Shown here piece after piece: positions 1 to 10,461 of a stretch of 21,773 nt of DNA. Position numbers and translations under genes: made by a program. The DNA lies in assembly GCF_000388065.1 (NCBI RefSeq), contig NW_009242973.1, positions 2,958,723-2,980,495 of the forward strand, given 5' to 3'. The DNA is from Fonticula alba (taxonomy: Eukaryota; Opisthokonta; Rotosphaerida; Fonticulaceae). The notes under the pieces are model-generated. The model ran no database searches, was not told the origin of the DNA, and saw only the letters and a list, made by a program, of their open reading frames with translations. Position 1 is the first letter of the stretch; every line of letters begins with the position of its first letter.

Positions 1-22
1 CCCCGCCCCGCCCCGCCCCCCC
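1..22. repeat. CCCCG pentamer repeat at left edge
   Basis: Three CCCCG units are followed by a run of seven C. The array is cut by the window edge, so its full length is unknown. It resembles the GGGGC array at 9948-9975 in the opposite orientation. It could be a GC-box cluster or simple repeat drift; nothing here decides. Confidence 0.6.
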
Positions 23-1265
23 AGGAGGCCCGGCCAGGCCCATGGCCACCCCCCCCCCCTGCCGCTGCGCCCCAGCGCCTGCCCCACTCTCGCAACACGC
101 CCACCAGTGTGGCTCTAGAACAGGCGCAAAGGCATAGGGGAAAGAAATAAAAACAGCGCTGGTTGGTCACAGGTCAGCTGGCCCCGGCCCCGGTGGCCCA
201 GCCTCCACCACGGCGCTGGAAAAAAAGGACCCGCAACAGCAGCGGCGTCGAGCAGGCGCACCTGCACCAGCGAGAGTCTCAATTGGCACACGCTCTCCTG
301 TGCGACCCTCCTCGGGAGGGGGAGCTTTCCGCCAGGCGGTCCGGAGGGCGGGGGGGCGGGGGTGATGACTGGCCAGCATCGGGCTGGCCCTGGCACCCCC
401 CCCCCTCGGTGGGGGACCCGCGCCCTCCGGGGGGCCTCGGAGGCATCGGGGACAAGGGGGGGGGGGGGTGCCGGAGAGAGGTGTGCTCCGCACATTCGGC
501 GAAGAGCACAGAGTATTGCGCACACTGGGCCAGGGTCTGGGCGCTCGCTCCGGGCACTCACTTCCGACCTTGGCAGCTGGGACGCAGATGCCAAGGGCCG
601 AGAAGCGAGGGCTCGGTCGAACAAAGGCGCGCCCGGCAGCATACAGGCTTGAGCCGCATTTCGGCCGGGTGCTGATGTGTCCTCCGGGTCCAAAGAAAAA
701 CCCTTTTAAAAGAAAACAAATATACGCCTGACTTACAAGCCCCTTTCACAGATCGGCTGGTTCCGACCTGTTTCCATTTCCTGCCAGGTGTGCGCACCTG
801 GGCTACGTGGTCTCTCTCTCTCTCTCGGCGCACGGGGAGGCCTCCAGCGCTCTGGGCCTGCAGCGACGAGACCCCCCCCCGCTCCCTCTCCCCCCGTCCA
901 CCCAGACGCGGGCGGTCCTTGGCCCAAGGATCCCGGTGGACCCTCTTGTTCGGGGGGGGGGGGGGGGACGGGGGAGTCCTCTGGATGCAGGCACATCCAC
1001 CTTCCGGGGGCTATCCAACTCCATCGGCCGATTTCTTCAACCTCGGGATACTCCAGGCCCAATAGCACTCGGGGCCCGAGGCAGACGTCCGCCTGCTCCG
1101 GGACCGCTCCCAGGGCGTCGTGCCGTTGACCTGGCGAGCCCGTCCGTGCAGGACCCGAGCGGCCTTGGCACCCGCGTACGCCGCGCCCCAGCAGGCAGCG
1201 CCCCGCGCCCTCATCCGGGCCCGGAAGCGGCACGGCGTGCCCACCCACATTTTTAGATGTTGTTG
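23..1265. other. GC-rich stretch with no recognisable gene
   Basis: No reading frame on either strand gave a protein family I recognise. The long open frames are Pro/Gly/Arg-rich, overlap one another in several frames and are broken by homopolymers (for example C runs near 399 and 880, a G run near 949-967), as expected of GC-rich non-coding DNA with few stop codons. A more A/T-rich patch lies at about 690-730. The right end is downstream of the MCU poly(A) signal. Part of the left end may be the 3' flank of a plus-strand gene outside the window, because an AATAAA lies at 146-151. Confidence 0.5.
146..151 (+). terminator. possible plus-strand poly(A) signal AATAAA
   Basis: AATAAA is followed 12-20 nt later by a short GT-rich stretch (TGGTTGGT). 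This is the arrangement of a canonical eukaryotic poly(A) site, and it could end a plus-strand gene lying to the left of the window. No coding exon can be recognised in the 145 bases before it, so the call rests on the hexamer alone. Confidence 0.25.
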
Positions 1266-1271
1266 TTTATT
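1266..1271 (-). terminator. probable poly(A) signal of the MCU gene
   Basis: On the minus strand this reads AATAAA, 433 nt past the MCU stop codon. Some 20 nt further on comes a GT-rich stretch (GTGGGTGGG at about 1249-1241) that suits a downstream element, so cleavage would fall near 1250. It is the only AATAAA found on the minus strand between the MCU stop and about 1250. The implied 3' UTR is about 450 nt. Confidence 0.55.
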
Positions 1272-1423
1272 GAGGGAGGTGGGGGGGGGGGGGGGGGTGG
1301 GTCTGGGTGCCGAGAACATATGCGCACGGGCCTTTTTGGCAGCAGCCTGTAGCTCGGCATGAGTGAGCGAGTGTGAGCACGCACAGGGAGTAGCCCTCCT
1401 TGCCCCCAGTCTTGCTGCCCTGA

Positions 1424-1429
1424 AATAAA
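1424..1429 (+). other. plus-strand AATAAA within MCU 3' UTR
   Basis: A canonical hexamer lies on the plus strand, antisense to the presumed MCU 3' UTR. No plus-strand coding exon was recognised upstream of it. It could be chance in an A-rich spot or could end an antisense transcript. Confidence 0.15.
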
Positions 1430-1703
1430 AACTCTGGTATACAGGGACAATCAAGATACAAGCACACAGACACAGACACACGGTGGAAATGGGGTACGGG
1501 GATGTGCGAACGCGAGTGACCGGACAGGCATAGCCTGTGTGCCGGCTCCCGCGCGCAAGCAGCTCGACCCTAGGTTCAAAAATGGCCAAGGAGCAGCAAC
1601 GGGGGGGGGGCTCCCTGCCCCCTCGAGAATCCACCCGTCGTCCCCCCCCCCCCCCGCAGACACAGAAGAAAAAGCGCCCCGTCCGTTTGCGGCCAGGGTT
1701 GGC

Positions 1704-3436
1704 TTACTTCCAGCGGGAGGTGAGGTACTCGAGCTTCACATGATCCATGGAACGCTTGATCACGTTGATGTCCGACTCAATCGCGACCAGCCTGGTATGG
1801 TGAAAAACTGATCAGTATGCCGTTTGGATGCGGGATTTGTGGCTCAAAAATGTTCCTCCCGTCCCCGTCGAGGCCGGGCCCGATCGGGCGAAGCGCAGGA
1901 CAGGGCGGCCCCAAGGACCTGGCTGTGTTGGGGGGGGGGGGGAGAGGGGAAGCGAAACAAACCGGCGACGAGACGCACCGCTCGGTATCCAGGCCGGCCT
2001 TGTTGTAGAGCTTGGCCTTGCGGGAAGAGGTGCTGACATGGTGCAGAGCCTCGTAGGTGTAGTCCTTGCGCGAGCCGAGGTAGAAAATGTAGCCCATGAT
2101 GCCGGTACCTTTTTTTTTTTTTTTTTCGTTGGGAACGAAGAGGGGCAGGTAAGACGGGTGCCAGACACAAGGCGAGCAGGATGTGAGGGTGGATCCGGGG
2201 GGGGGGGGGAGAGAGGGAGGGGGGATGGCACGCGAGGCGGCATCGTGGCGTACCAAAGGTCAGGAAGTAGGCAATCGGCTCCATCACATCCCAGGAGAGG
2301 TCCCACCAGGTGAGACGCATCATAGCGCCCCACTGGACGACGATGAAGGCCAGACCAGCCTTAACCAGGCGGTCCGAGAACTGCGCCAGCCAGTCCCGGA
2401 AGGGGGAGGAGGGGCACACCGGGTCAATGCCTCGGGCGCAACGAGGGCAACCAAAAGGATGGGATGGAGCACAGGGGGGCGGCATGGCAAAGGGATACAT
2501 ACCTTCTGGGCACGCTGGTCACAAAGATCCTTGATCTCGAGCAGGGGGGCACGCTCGGCGATCAGCTCGGCAAGAAGCTTCTCAGCATCGCGGGTCCGGT
2601 CTGTTGGGCACATGTTTTTGGGCCACCACATTGCGGGGAGAGTAAGTACGAATGCAACATGTGGCCACCTAGCAAGAGGGCCCCAGCCCCCAAGTACGTA
2701 CGCGCAAGGGTCGGCAGGTTGAGGTGCAGCTCCGGCGCGTCGGGCTTGTCAGTCAGGGGACGAATGGTCACCGCGCCGTCGGTCCCTGGGCCGAGGACAT
2801 CTTTTGAGGCGGCAGGAACAGTCAGTACGGGAGGCCACAGGGCGGACGTGGTGGGAGAGCCTATTCTGCGTACCAGCCAACACCGAGGCGCGACTGATCC
2901 GGTTGCCATGGGCATCGAAGGCGCCCAGGGTGACTCGCTGGTTTTCAGCCTCCAGAGCAGCGAGAAGCGAGTCGACCTGGGAGGCGAGTGGGGGGATTAG
3001 CCGGGGTTCAGTGTGGCAAGGTGTGTCACGGAGGAGCAGAGGGCCAGGGCAAGATGAAGAGGACCGGGAGAGAGAGGGGAGGGAGGAGGAGGAGGAGGGG
3101 GGGGGGGGAGGCAAAGGGGCAGGGGCGGCACAGACAAGAAGGGGAGAAGACGCACAGGCCGGTGGACATCGATGTGGATGTGGAGGTTGCGGTCCTTGGT
3201 GTTGTTGTCGACTGCGGCGGCAGCAGCTCCGCCGACAAACTGCCGGGGAACGGTGATGCGCCCACGGGAGGAGAAGAGAGTCCCCACAACCGAGCCGACA
3301 CGCGGATCCTGCAGGGGGGCCTTGTCAAGACGCGAATAGTCCGGGATCTGCGCCTCATTGCAGGCAAACTCGACTGTAGTGTCTGGGTGTACACATGTGC
3401 CAGGGTGAGTAAGGACGTGTGTACTGCGAGTGTGCA

Positions 3437-3481
<45 letters not shown>

Positions 3482-3655
3482 GCGTGGCCAATCGGAACAG
3501 GTGGGCGACGAGAGGAGATGTATGCCGGGCGTACTCAGGATGTTGGGTGTGGCAACAGCCTTGGCCGCGGGGACAGCAGCCGAAGCAGCGGCACTGACCG
3601 CGGTTTTGGCGGTCGAGGAAAACAGGCGCCGCGAGAGGAAAGCGGCCGAAAGCAT
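1704..3655 (-). CDS. MCU: mitochondrial calcium uniporter pore subunit (MCU), 8 exons, complete
   Basis: Pore-forming subunit of the inner-membrane channel that lets Ca2+ into the mitochondrial matrix. Exons (minus strand): 3655-3535, 3382-3156, 2976-2874, 2800-2702, 2600-2503, 2380-2254, 2108-1979 and 1791-1704; 993 nt, 330 residues, all phases consistent. Residues 1-40 are an Arg/Ser/Ala-rich, acid-free mitochondrial presequence (MLSAAFLSRRLFSSTAK). An N-terminal matrix domain is followed by a coiled coil (about 185-216), TM1 (about 219-240), the pore signature WDVMEP (246-251) with selectivity residues D247 and E250, TM2 (about 252-268) and a C-terminal helical segment ending SRWK. Human MCU has 351 residues and WDIMEP, so length and motif agree. 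The start has A at -3. Intron 1 could use an acceptor 9 nt further on, giving three fewer residues. Not recognised: any EMRE or MICU partner nearby. Confidence 0.94.
2109..2126 (-). other. poly(A) run forming the 3' splice site of MCU intron 6
   Basis: On the transcribed strand intron 6 (2253-2109) ends in 17 consecutive A followed by G, so the acceptor AG is the end of an A tract where a pyrimidine tract would be expected. Joining here gives the FLTFGTGIMGY pore region, which matches human MCU without a gap, so the acceptor is well supported. The pyrimidine-rich stretch lies further upstream (CCCCTCTTCGTTCCC). Confidence 0.75.
3442..3476. repeat. (TG)n microsatellite in MCU intron 1
   Basis: About 17 TG dinucleotides on the plus strand (CA on the transcribed strand), entirely inside intron 1 (3534-3383). 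A similar array lies in the first intron of TOP1. Confidence 0.9.
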
Positions 3656-4493
3656 ATTGGGAAAAGGAGGGGAGGGCGAGCGAGAGAGGCGCAGGCAATG
3701 GAAGGGAAAACAGCGGGGAGGCCCGGTGGCTCGGGTCATTGGCACCACCGCGTGAGGTGGGCTCCTTTTGCTGGGCGTGCCTGGGTGGCAACGGTCGTTT
3801 CGCTCGTCTCCCGGTCGTCGCAAGATCTCCCAGTTGGTGTGTAGGCCCGGGGGGGGGGGGGGGGCGACCTCCGTGAATGGAGCTCAGTCCCAAGAGATCG
3901 GACGGGGGAAAATGTCTCCGATACCACCCGCATACCTTTGCTCCCGTTGGTCCTTGATGCTGGCCGTTTCTCAACGCAAAGGCGGGCGCAACAGTCGGGG
4001 CGGCGGGGGGGGGAACCCCGTGCCGATCCGATGGCCGGCCCCGAGGGGAGGGACGATGCAGGGGCTCGCCCCCCCCCCCCCCCCCCCCGCCGGCCCCTGC
4101 CCCGCCATCCAATGCTGGCGGTCTTCTCCAATGTGTACAGGAGGGCCGCCCCGACGAAATGGCCCCCCAACCTGCGGCCGTTCCTCATGCACCGCGGGAG
4201 CGGGGGCTTGCCCAGCTCGGACATCCGGCGTCGGGGTGTTGGCGCCCGGCCAGAAGTCTCATACCATTTCCCACAGTGCCCTTTGGGCCGAAAAAAAAAA
4301 GGCAAAGATAAAGGGGCGGGCAGAGGGCGGGACACGACCGGTGGCAGTGGATATTGCACACGGAGGTCTCTGTGAAAATGTATTCGGTCATCACATGAAC
4401 AGGATGTGGGTGTGCCTTTCTTTGCCCGCGCAAGCACGAATGCACTCGCACAACGGGAAGGAGAGCGGCTCTCCCCGACACGGGCCCGCGGTT
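3656..4493. other. TOP1-MCU intergenic region
   Basis: This 838-nt stretch must hold the MCU promoter and 5' UTR and the TOP1 3' UTR. It contains a G run at about 3849-3863, a C run at about 4071-4088 and an A run at about 4291-4300. No AATAAA follows TOP1. The closest variant is AATACA on the minus strand at 4384-4379, 110 nt past the stop, which is weak. No convincing TATA element was seen before MCU. The open frames here are Pro/Gly-rich and unrecognised. Confidence 0.5.
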
Positions 4494-7400
4494 TCAGAAT
4501 TTGAACTCCCGATCCGGTCGGTCGGTGGCCCAGGCGAAGCGCTCGCGTACGGTCTTGGGGAAAACCTTGTCCAGCGGCACGCCGTGGCGCAGACTCCAGG
4601 CCACCGTCACCCGCGGATCCAGGTAGTTGGCCTTACTGGTGCTGAGAGATGCATGGCGGCCTTCCATCTTGGTGGCCACATCCAGGCGGATGCGCTCGAT
4701 TTTTTGATTCAATGGAATGGCCACCTTGACAAAGTCCTCCAGCGTGGCCTCGGGTCCAGGGAGACCGATGGCGCCGAGATCCTCTTCCGTGCCAGGCTCT
4801 GCCGGTGCCGGGGAGGGGGTTTCCTTGGAGGGGGTATTCTCCCGGCGCTGGGCCTCCTCCCGAAGCAGGGCCTCGGCTCGGGGAACATCGGCATCGGTGA
4901 AGTCCTCCTCCGGGCGTTGGAGGTATTTGTCGATGCGCGCACGGACGCCCACCTGCTCGTAGGCCAGAAGGCGCAGACGCCGGCGCCGGTAGCGCAGCAC
5001 CAGCAGCTGATCCACCTGCCGCTGTAGGGCCAAATCCATGGCTTTGGGCACGGTACGCTGGTGGTTACACAAGATCGCTGCCTCGCGGTTGGCTTGGCTG
5101 TAGGCCAGCACCAGTTCCGCCACGGTAGGCTCCCGCCGAGATGCCCGACTTTGTGACAGAAGCTCTTGCGTGTTTTTCTCCAACTCCCGCTCGAAGGTGG
5201 TTGTGGCGTTGAATGTGCGGAAGACCTTGGCCGTGAGCCCGGGGAGGTAGGTGGAGAGTTTGGTGTTGATGATGGCCGGCTAGATTGAGTGGGTTGATTT
5301 CCCAAGCAGTGGGGGAGGGGGGAGGTTAGAAGGTTACCAGCGGGGGGAGGGGAGCAGGCAAATAGCAGAGGGAGCAGAGAATGGCGAGTGGTTGCAGTGG
5401 GGTACGCCATGGGGTCGCGCATGTGTGCCCCGGGGTCGGTGGAGGGGGCAGAGTGGGAGAGGGAAGGGCAAAGGGCACGTCATAGACGCCCTGACACAAG
5501 CAAGGCGCACCGTCAGGGTCTCAAAAAGCAGATCCCCAGGCCCCTTGGGACCCTTTTTCGTCGGGGTGGTCATGAACTCCTGGAGATTTTGGAAGACACG
5601 CGGAGTGACGGTCACCTCGTTGAAGTAGCGCATGGAGTCCTTGCCAAGGAAGTCCAGCACCACCGTGGCCGGCGCCCGAAGGGTAACATGCTCAAGACGC
5701 AGTGAGCAACAGCCCACCGTGTCGGCCTGCTCCTCGGTGTCCTTTTCCGCACCCACACGCAGAGCCAGCCGATCGATGAAGTAGAGGGCGGTCGAGCGCT
5801 GGCGCTTGGAATAGTCCGATGCCCGAAGCTCCCGAGTGTAGGATTTCCGGATGCGATCGATGTGCGCCCCGAGCCCCCGGGCAAAGTCGTACTTCGTCAG
5901 GTCGTTGCGACCGCGCACCGAGGACTTTTGCGCAAGCCAGACATACTTCAGCGTGCCGGTCATGTTCTCGGTCCAGGCGGCAAGCCACGAGACATTCGGG
6001 TTGTGAATCACCTTGCCCCAACTATGAAGCAGAAGCCGGATGGAGGAAGCGTGTCAGCGGTGACAGGCAAAGGGGCGGTCGGAAATGCGGAGGGGAGACA
6101 GGAGGAGGGAGGGGCAAAAAAAAAGAGAGAGAGAGGAACAAAGGCAGCCGCAACAGCAGCACGATCCAAAGCTTGTCCCGGAGAGACAACATACCGATGG
6201 CCAACGGGCGGCGGTGGCACAGGCACCCCTTCGCTGATGTTGATGATGACCTGTTCCGGGTAGATGCGTCGCTTGAGGGTGCCAGTGCGTGGGTGGTTGC
6301 CGCGGCCCTTGAACAGCCCAGGAGCCTCGATGCGGAAGTTCCCCACCGGCTCGCGCTGGCCATTCAGCAGGCACCAGCCGTAGGTTTCGGCCTCGACATC
6401 GCGACGCTCGCGCTCGCGGGCCCGGTCCTCGGGGCTTCGCGTGGCCCGCGCCTGGCGCTCGGCCATCACATGCTGATGGATGCGTGAAAAGTCACACAGA
6501 TCGAACTGAGAGATGGGATACTTCCGCTGGAGGACCTCCTCCGAGTCCCGAAGGACGGTCAGGAAATCCCGGAAGAAGTTCCGCTGGAAGACCTCGCTCT
6601 GGCCGTACTCGGTGTTCAGCTCCAGTGCGAAGAAGGTGGCCACCTCCTCGACCATCGGGTCCAGAGAGATCGGCTGGCCATCGTAGATGAGTGGAACATT
6701 GTGAGGAATGTAGGCAGGCGGGAAAACCACGCCATTGTGCTCAAGGGTATCCCACCGGCGCTCGATGCCGACCACGTGCGGGCAGAGGTCCTCGGCAAGG
6801 GATTCCGGAGTGCCTGGGGTTTTTGCACTGTCGGCACCAGGGCCAGGGCCCATGCCGCTGCCGGTGTTAGGAGTGCCAGCGCCGGCGCTGGCAGGAGACA
6901 GCATTTGTGAAGGAGAAGCAGCCGGCGACTCGCCGCCCGCTGGACAGGGAGATGAGGCAGGCGAGGGGCTCGGCGAGGGGGATGACGAGCAGGGCGAAGG
7001 AGAGGCCGAGGAGGAGGAGGAGGAGGAGGAGGAGGCCAAACAGGCAAACCCAGGTGAGGGGGGCAGCGATCCGGCCGGACTGTTGGGCCGCAGCGGGGCA
7101 ATGTCACTCTTGTAGACGACCCCCTCCGGATCGGCGTCCACATCGGTCGCACGAAAGTACTTGTTGCCTATCCCATGGGCAATGACCTCCTCGCCGGTCA
7201 CCTCATTTCGGATCAGCAGCCGGCTCTTGGGAGCATCCTTCGCCCGGGGTGGTGGCGGGGGAGGAGGCTTCGTTGGGGGCCAGACGAACTCCTTGGCTCG
7301 GGACTTCCGGGGCTTTGGGGTCCGCCGGGAGGTTGGGGTTCCAACGGCCAGGAGCAGCTTGCATGCCGGGCCGGCCGGGCAGAAATCCACCGGGAAGACC

Positions 7401-9016
7401 GCCGGCGAGCTACGCGGGGACAGGGTGCCAGGCGTAAACATGGTGGCCGGGCTGGAGCTGGCGGCCCGGCCACCAGTGCGGAGCCGTTGCACCGGCGGCG
7501 GGGGGAAGTCCGGCGTCACGCCATCTGCCAGGAGGGACGAGTCCCCAGACGTTCCAGAAGGGGTGGTGCACAGCGCAGCGGCAGCCGCGGCCGAAGTGGC
7601 CATGGGAGATGGTGACACCGAGCTGCGACCCGGCCCGGGGCTGGGGATGCTGGCACCAAGACCCGGACTGAGGCCGGCCGGACCGGGGGACGGGGCTGAC
7701 AAAGGCGACGAGGTGTCCGGTGTCCGAGCTGCAAGCGACGCGCCGAGACCCGGCCGCATTGAGGATGGGCCATCCGCTGTGGCGACTGACGGCGACAGGA
7801 CCGTGGCCTCAGCCAGCGAGGTGGGCAGAGACTTGATCTTGGCGGCTGAGGCCGGCCCCGTCGAAGGTATCCCCGGCTCGAGGAGGGATCTTCCCGACAG
7901 CGACAGCACTTGTGCCAAAGGGAGGACATCCATGCCAAGGTCGGTCAAATTGCCGCTGAGCAGGCCGTCAGCACTGCCACCAGAGGCCGGGAACTCACTT
8001 TTGATGGCCACCATCCCGGTGGCCGGCAAAACCGCCGGATCAGTGGGCGTCGGGGGCAAGGCTCCGGCGGGGGGGATCGGCTCGCCAGGTGAAGGGAGCA
8101 GGACTCCCGGAGGCGGAGTCGCCAGGGGCGAAGAGTGGATGCTCCCCGGGGTGGAGGGACTGGGGGCCGGCAGAATCGCCGGCATCAGAGGGGATACGCC
8201 AGACTGGCTGTCAGATCCCGGGGTAGATCCCAGGAGGGGGCTGGTGCCTTTGCCACGATCACCACCTTCGGCAGCCATGCTGGCTGACGGGGTAGTGGGA
8301 GCCATGGATGAGAGGGATAGAGGTGCCAGGCGTGCCATGGCCGCCGGAGGGGCTCGGCCAAAAGCGCCAATTCCCACTCCTGGTACCGGGGGGGAAGAGG
8401 AGGTTGCGACGGTCGGCGATGCAGATGTCCGACCAAGTGAGAAGGGCAGGCGCCCGGCCAGGGCATTGCCCAGACCGGTGCTGGAGGCCGGGGTCCGAGC
8501 CGATAAGCCTTGGAAGGATGGTCCAAGAGCTGTGATGGGGGCATTGGAACCGGTGGTCATCAGAAGGGGACTGCCAGCCGGGACATCGGTTGTTGAGGCA
8601 GCTGCAGCCAGCGACAGGAGGTCACGAGCCGAGGGTCCCGAGGGAGGGGTTTGTGTCGGGGGCATTGGGCTGGCGCCCGAGAGAAAGACAATAGGAGGAG
8701 CTGAGCTACCCGGGGCAGGGTCAACCGACGGGCGCAGCCCGCCAAGTAATCCCCGAAGCCCGGCCAACTGGGCCGGAGCCTATGGTTGCCAGGTGGATGT
8801 GTGAATCGTGTGAGCATGTTGTGCCTGAGTGGGGAGGTGTTCCAGAAAAAAATTGAAGCCATGTGTGCGGTGTGTGTGTGTGTGTGTGTGTGTGTGTCGG
8901 AGGGGGCGGGAGGTACAACATCAAGATGTACATACCTGGCGCGGATCACCCAGAGAGAGGCGGGGGCGCTTGGATGGATACTCATCGGCACTGTCCAGAT
9001 CGGAGTGGTCACTCAT
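4494..9016 (-). CDS. TOP1: DNA topoisomerase I (type IB), 4 exons, complete
   Basis: Nuclear enzyme that relaxes supercoils by nicking one strand through a 3'-phosphotyrosine. Exons (minus): 9016-8936, 8779-6195, 6021-5511 and 5279-4494; 3963 nt, 1320 residues. Exon 1 encodes a 27-residue acidic N-terminus with an NLS-like PSKRPRL. Residues about 28-690 are Ser/Pro/Ala/Gly-rich with a poly-Ser run. The conserved core runs from about 694 (RRWDTLEHNG), through GLFKGRGNHP, to about 1150. All five catalytic residues are present: R977 (LALR), K1016 (FLGKDS), R1080 (KVFR), H1132 (CNHQR) and nucleophile Y1278 (SKANYLDPR), equivalent to human R488, K532, R590, H632 and Y723. The tail after the Tyr is 42 residues, as in human. 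Total length is well above human (765) because of the N-terminal region and a longer linker. An acceptor 12 nt downstream (GCCCAG) is an in-frame alternative for exon 2. Confidence 0.95.
7008..7034. repeat. coding GAG/CTC trinucleotide repeat (poly-Ser) in TOP1
   Basis: Nine GAG units on the plus strand read as TCC codons on the coding strand and give a serine run in the low-complexity N-terminal region of TOP1. The flanking codons give mixed Ser/Pro/Ala, so the run sits in an already repetitive segment where length variation would be tolerated. Confidence 0.85.
8871..8897. repeat. (TG)13 microsatellite in TOP1 intron 1
   Basis: Thirteen TG units on the plus strand (CA on the transcribed strand), inside intron 1 (8935-8780). 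They are preceded by a less regular TG-rich stretch from about 8862. Position and orientation match the array in MCU intron 1. Confidence 0.9.
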
Positions 9017-9947
9017 GACAACCGCCGGCTTTCAGAGTGGCCTTCTCCTCTGAAACAGATCACAAGGAGAGCCCGGGAGAGGAGATAGAAAGGGAGGGAA
9101 GTGGGAGGCGGGGAGGATGGGGCAGCCAGGGGTCTCACACGAAGGGACCGGCACTATCCAGCATATGTGGCAAGCGGCCACGTGTGATCTCTTGGAAAGC
9201 GCCCGGGCTACCTGGCTGCGAAAAAGGCCCAGGCTGCAGCAGAGGAGATGACGAGGCGGCGGTGGGGAGGCGAGGACACCTCGAAGACAGAAGGGGGCGA
9301 GGAGAGAGGTGGGGCGGAGTGGAGGAGAGGGGAGGGGCGCAAAAGGGGCGCGCGAGCGCGCACAGGGCGGGCAGCGGAGGTGGGGAGTGGATGAGTGTGG
9401 GTGCGCGTCCCCCCGGGCAAGCCGGGGAGTTGCCTGGCAATGGCACCTCTTGGGTTGGAGGGGGCAAGCTCGACCGGTGGGCCGGGGCGGGGGGGGGGGG
9501 GGGGGAGGATCCGGCAACCGGCGCGAGAGGGGAGGGCGGGCTTGCGCCGTGCTTGCTGCCTCCTCGGGTCGGCTTCCCGCCAAAGAGGCCAGCCGCGCGC
9601 CGCCAAGACACACGCGGGGTACGGCGCAGGAACGCCTGCCTCGTGGATGGGGACCTCCCTTCCCACCGAAAGGGGGGAGCATATTCTCAGAGGGGGCTGG
9701 GCGTGTGTTCTCGCGGGACCGGCGCCACGCGCCTCACAGCCGGGATCCATCGGACAACCCAGTGTGTGCTACACAGTGTTGACTTTGTGTTCGGTCGGGG
9801 GGTGGGCCGCGCTTTTGGCATCCACACGGGGCCTACACCAGGGGAGACTATTCCCCTGAGAAGTGGGGGTGGCAAATTCGCGCCCTCGAGGGAAATGGTC
9901 CCGAGTACCCGCTGGCCGCAACTCGTGCAAGGGTCAGCCCGTGGCGA

Positions 9948-9975
9948 GGGGCGGGGCGGGGCGGGGCGGGGCGGG
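9948..9975 (+). repeat. (GGGGC)5 repeat
   Basis: Five perfect GGGGC units plus GGG, within the TOP1 upstream region about 930 nt before its start codon. Sequences like this can fold into G-quadruplexes and also match GC-box type binding sites. Whether it works as a promoter element cannot be told from sequence. Confidence 0.85.
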
Positions 9976-10428
9976 AAGCCTGTGCTGGCTTCCCGCCCAA
10001 GTGTGAGCTCCGATGTTCGGCGGGGGCGGGGGGCGGCCCGGCCCTATGACGAACCCTGCTGTGTCGATGCGTTGGTAGTTTCATATGCCGGCGCTTGCCA
10101 TTAACCTTCTGTTAGAACCTGCCCGGGCTATTGGCGGTGGTGGAGGGGAGGGCTGAGATTCGGCATGCTGAGATCGCAGATCTGCGGGCAGTAATTTTCG
10201 GTAGACAAGTCTCGACCGGGGCCAGGGTTCCGGTCTGGAAAGAAAAAAGGCCAGCGGACAAGGCGAGGCGAGAAAGAAGGGGAAAAAAAGGGAGCACGCA
10301 GGCATCCTCAGCCGTGGGGGGTTCCGCTGGGACAATCCCCCGAGCTGCGGGGGTTTCTGGCGCGAGAGAAAGGCCACAGACGTGTGTCTGGTGGATTTCG
10401 CGCCCGGGTAGTGGCCGGGAAAAAACCC

Positions 10429-10461
10429 CAGCAACAGCGGCAGCAGGAGCAGGAACAGCAA

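Noticed and set aside
1011-1250. Minus-strand 79-codon frame starting MWVGTPCRFRARMRARGAA, Arg/Ala-rich like a mitochondrial presequence
   Set aside because: The ATG lies directly at the presumed MCU cleavage site, where GTGGGTGGG looks like a downstream poly(A) element. The frame is short, unrecognised, and other frames across it are equally open.
7161-8804. Plus-strand open frame of 547 codons
   Set aside because: It is antisense to the low-complexity part of TOP1 exon 2. Its composition follows from GC-rich codons on the other strand.
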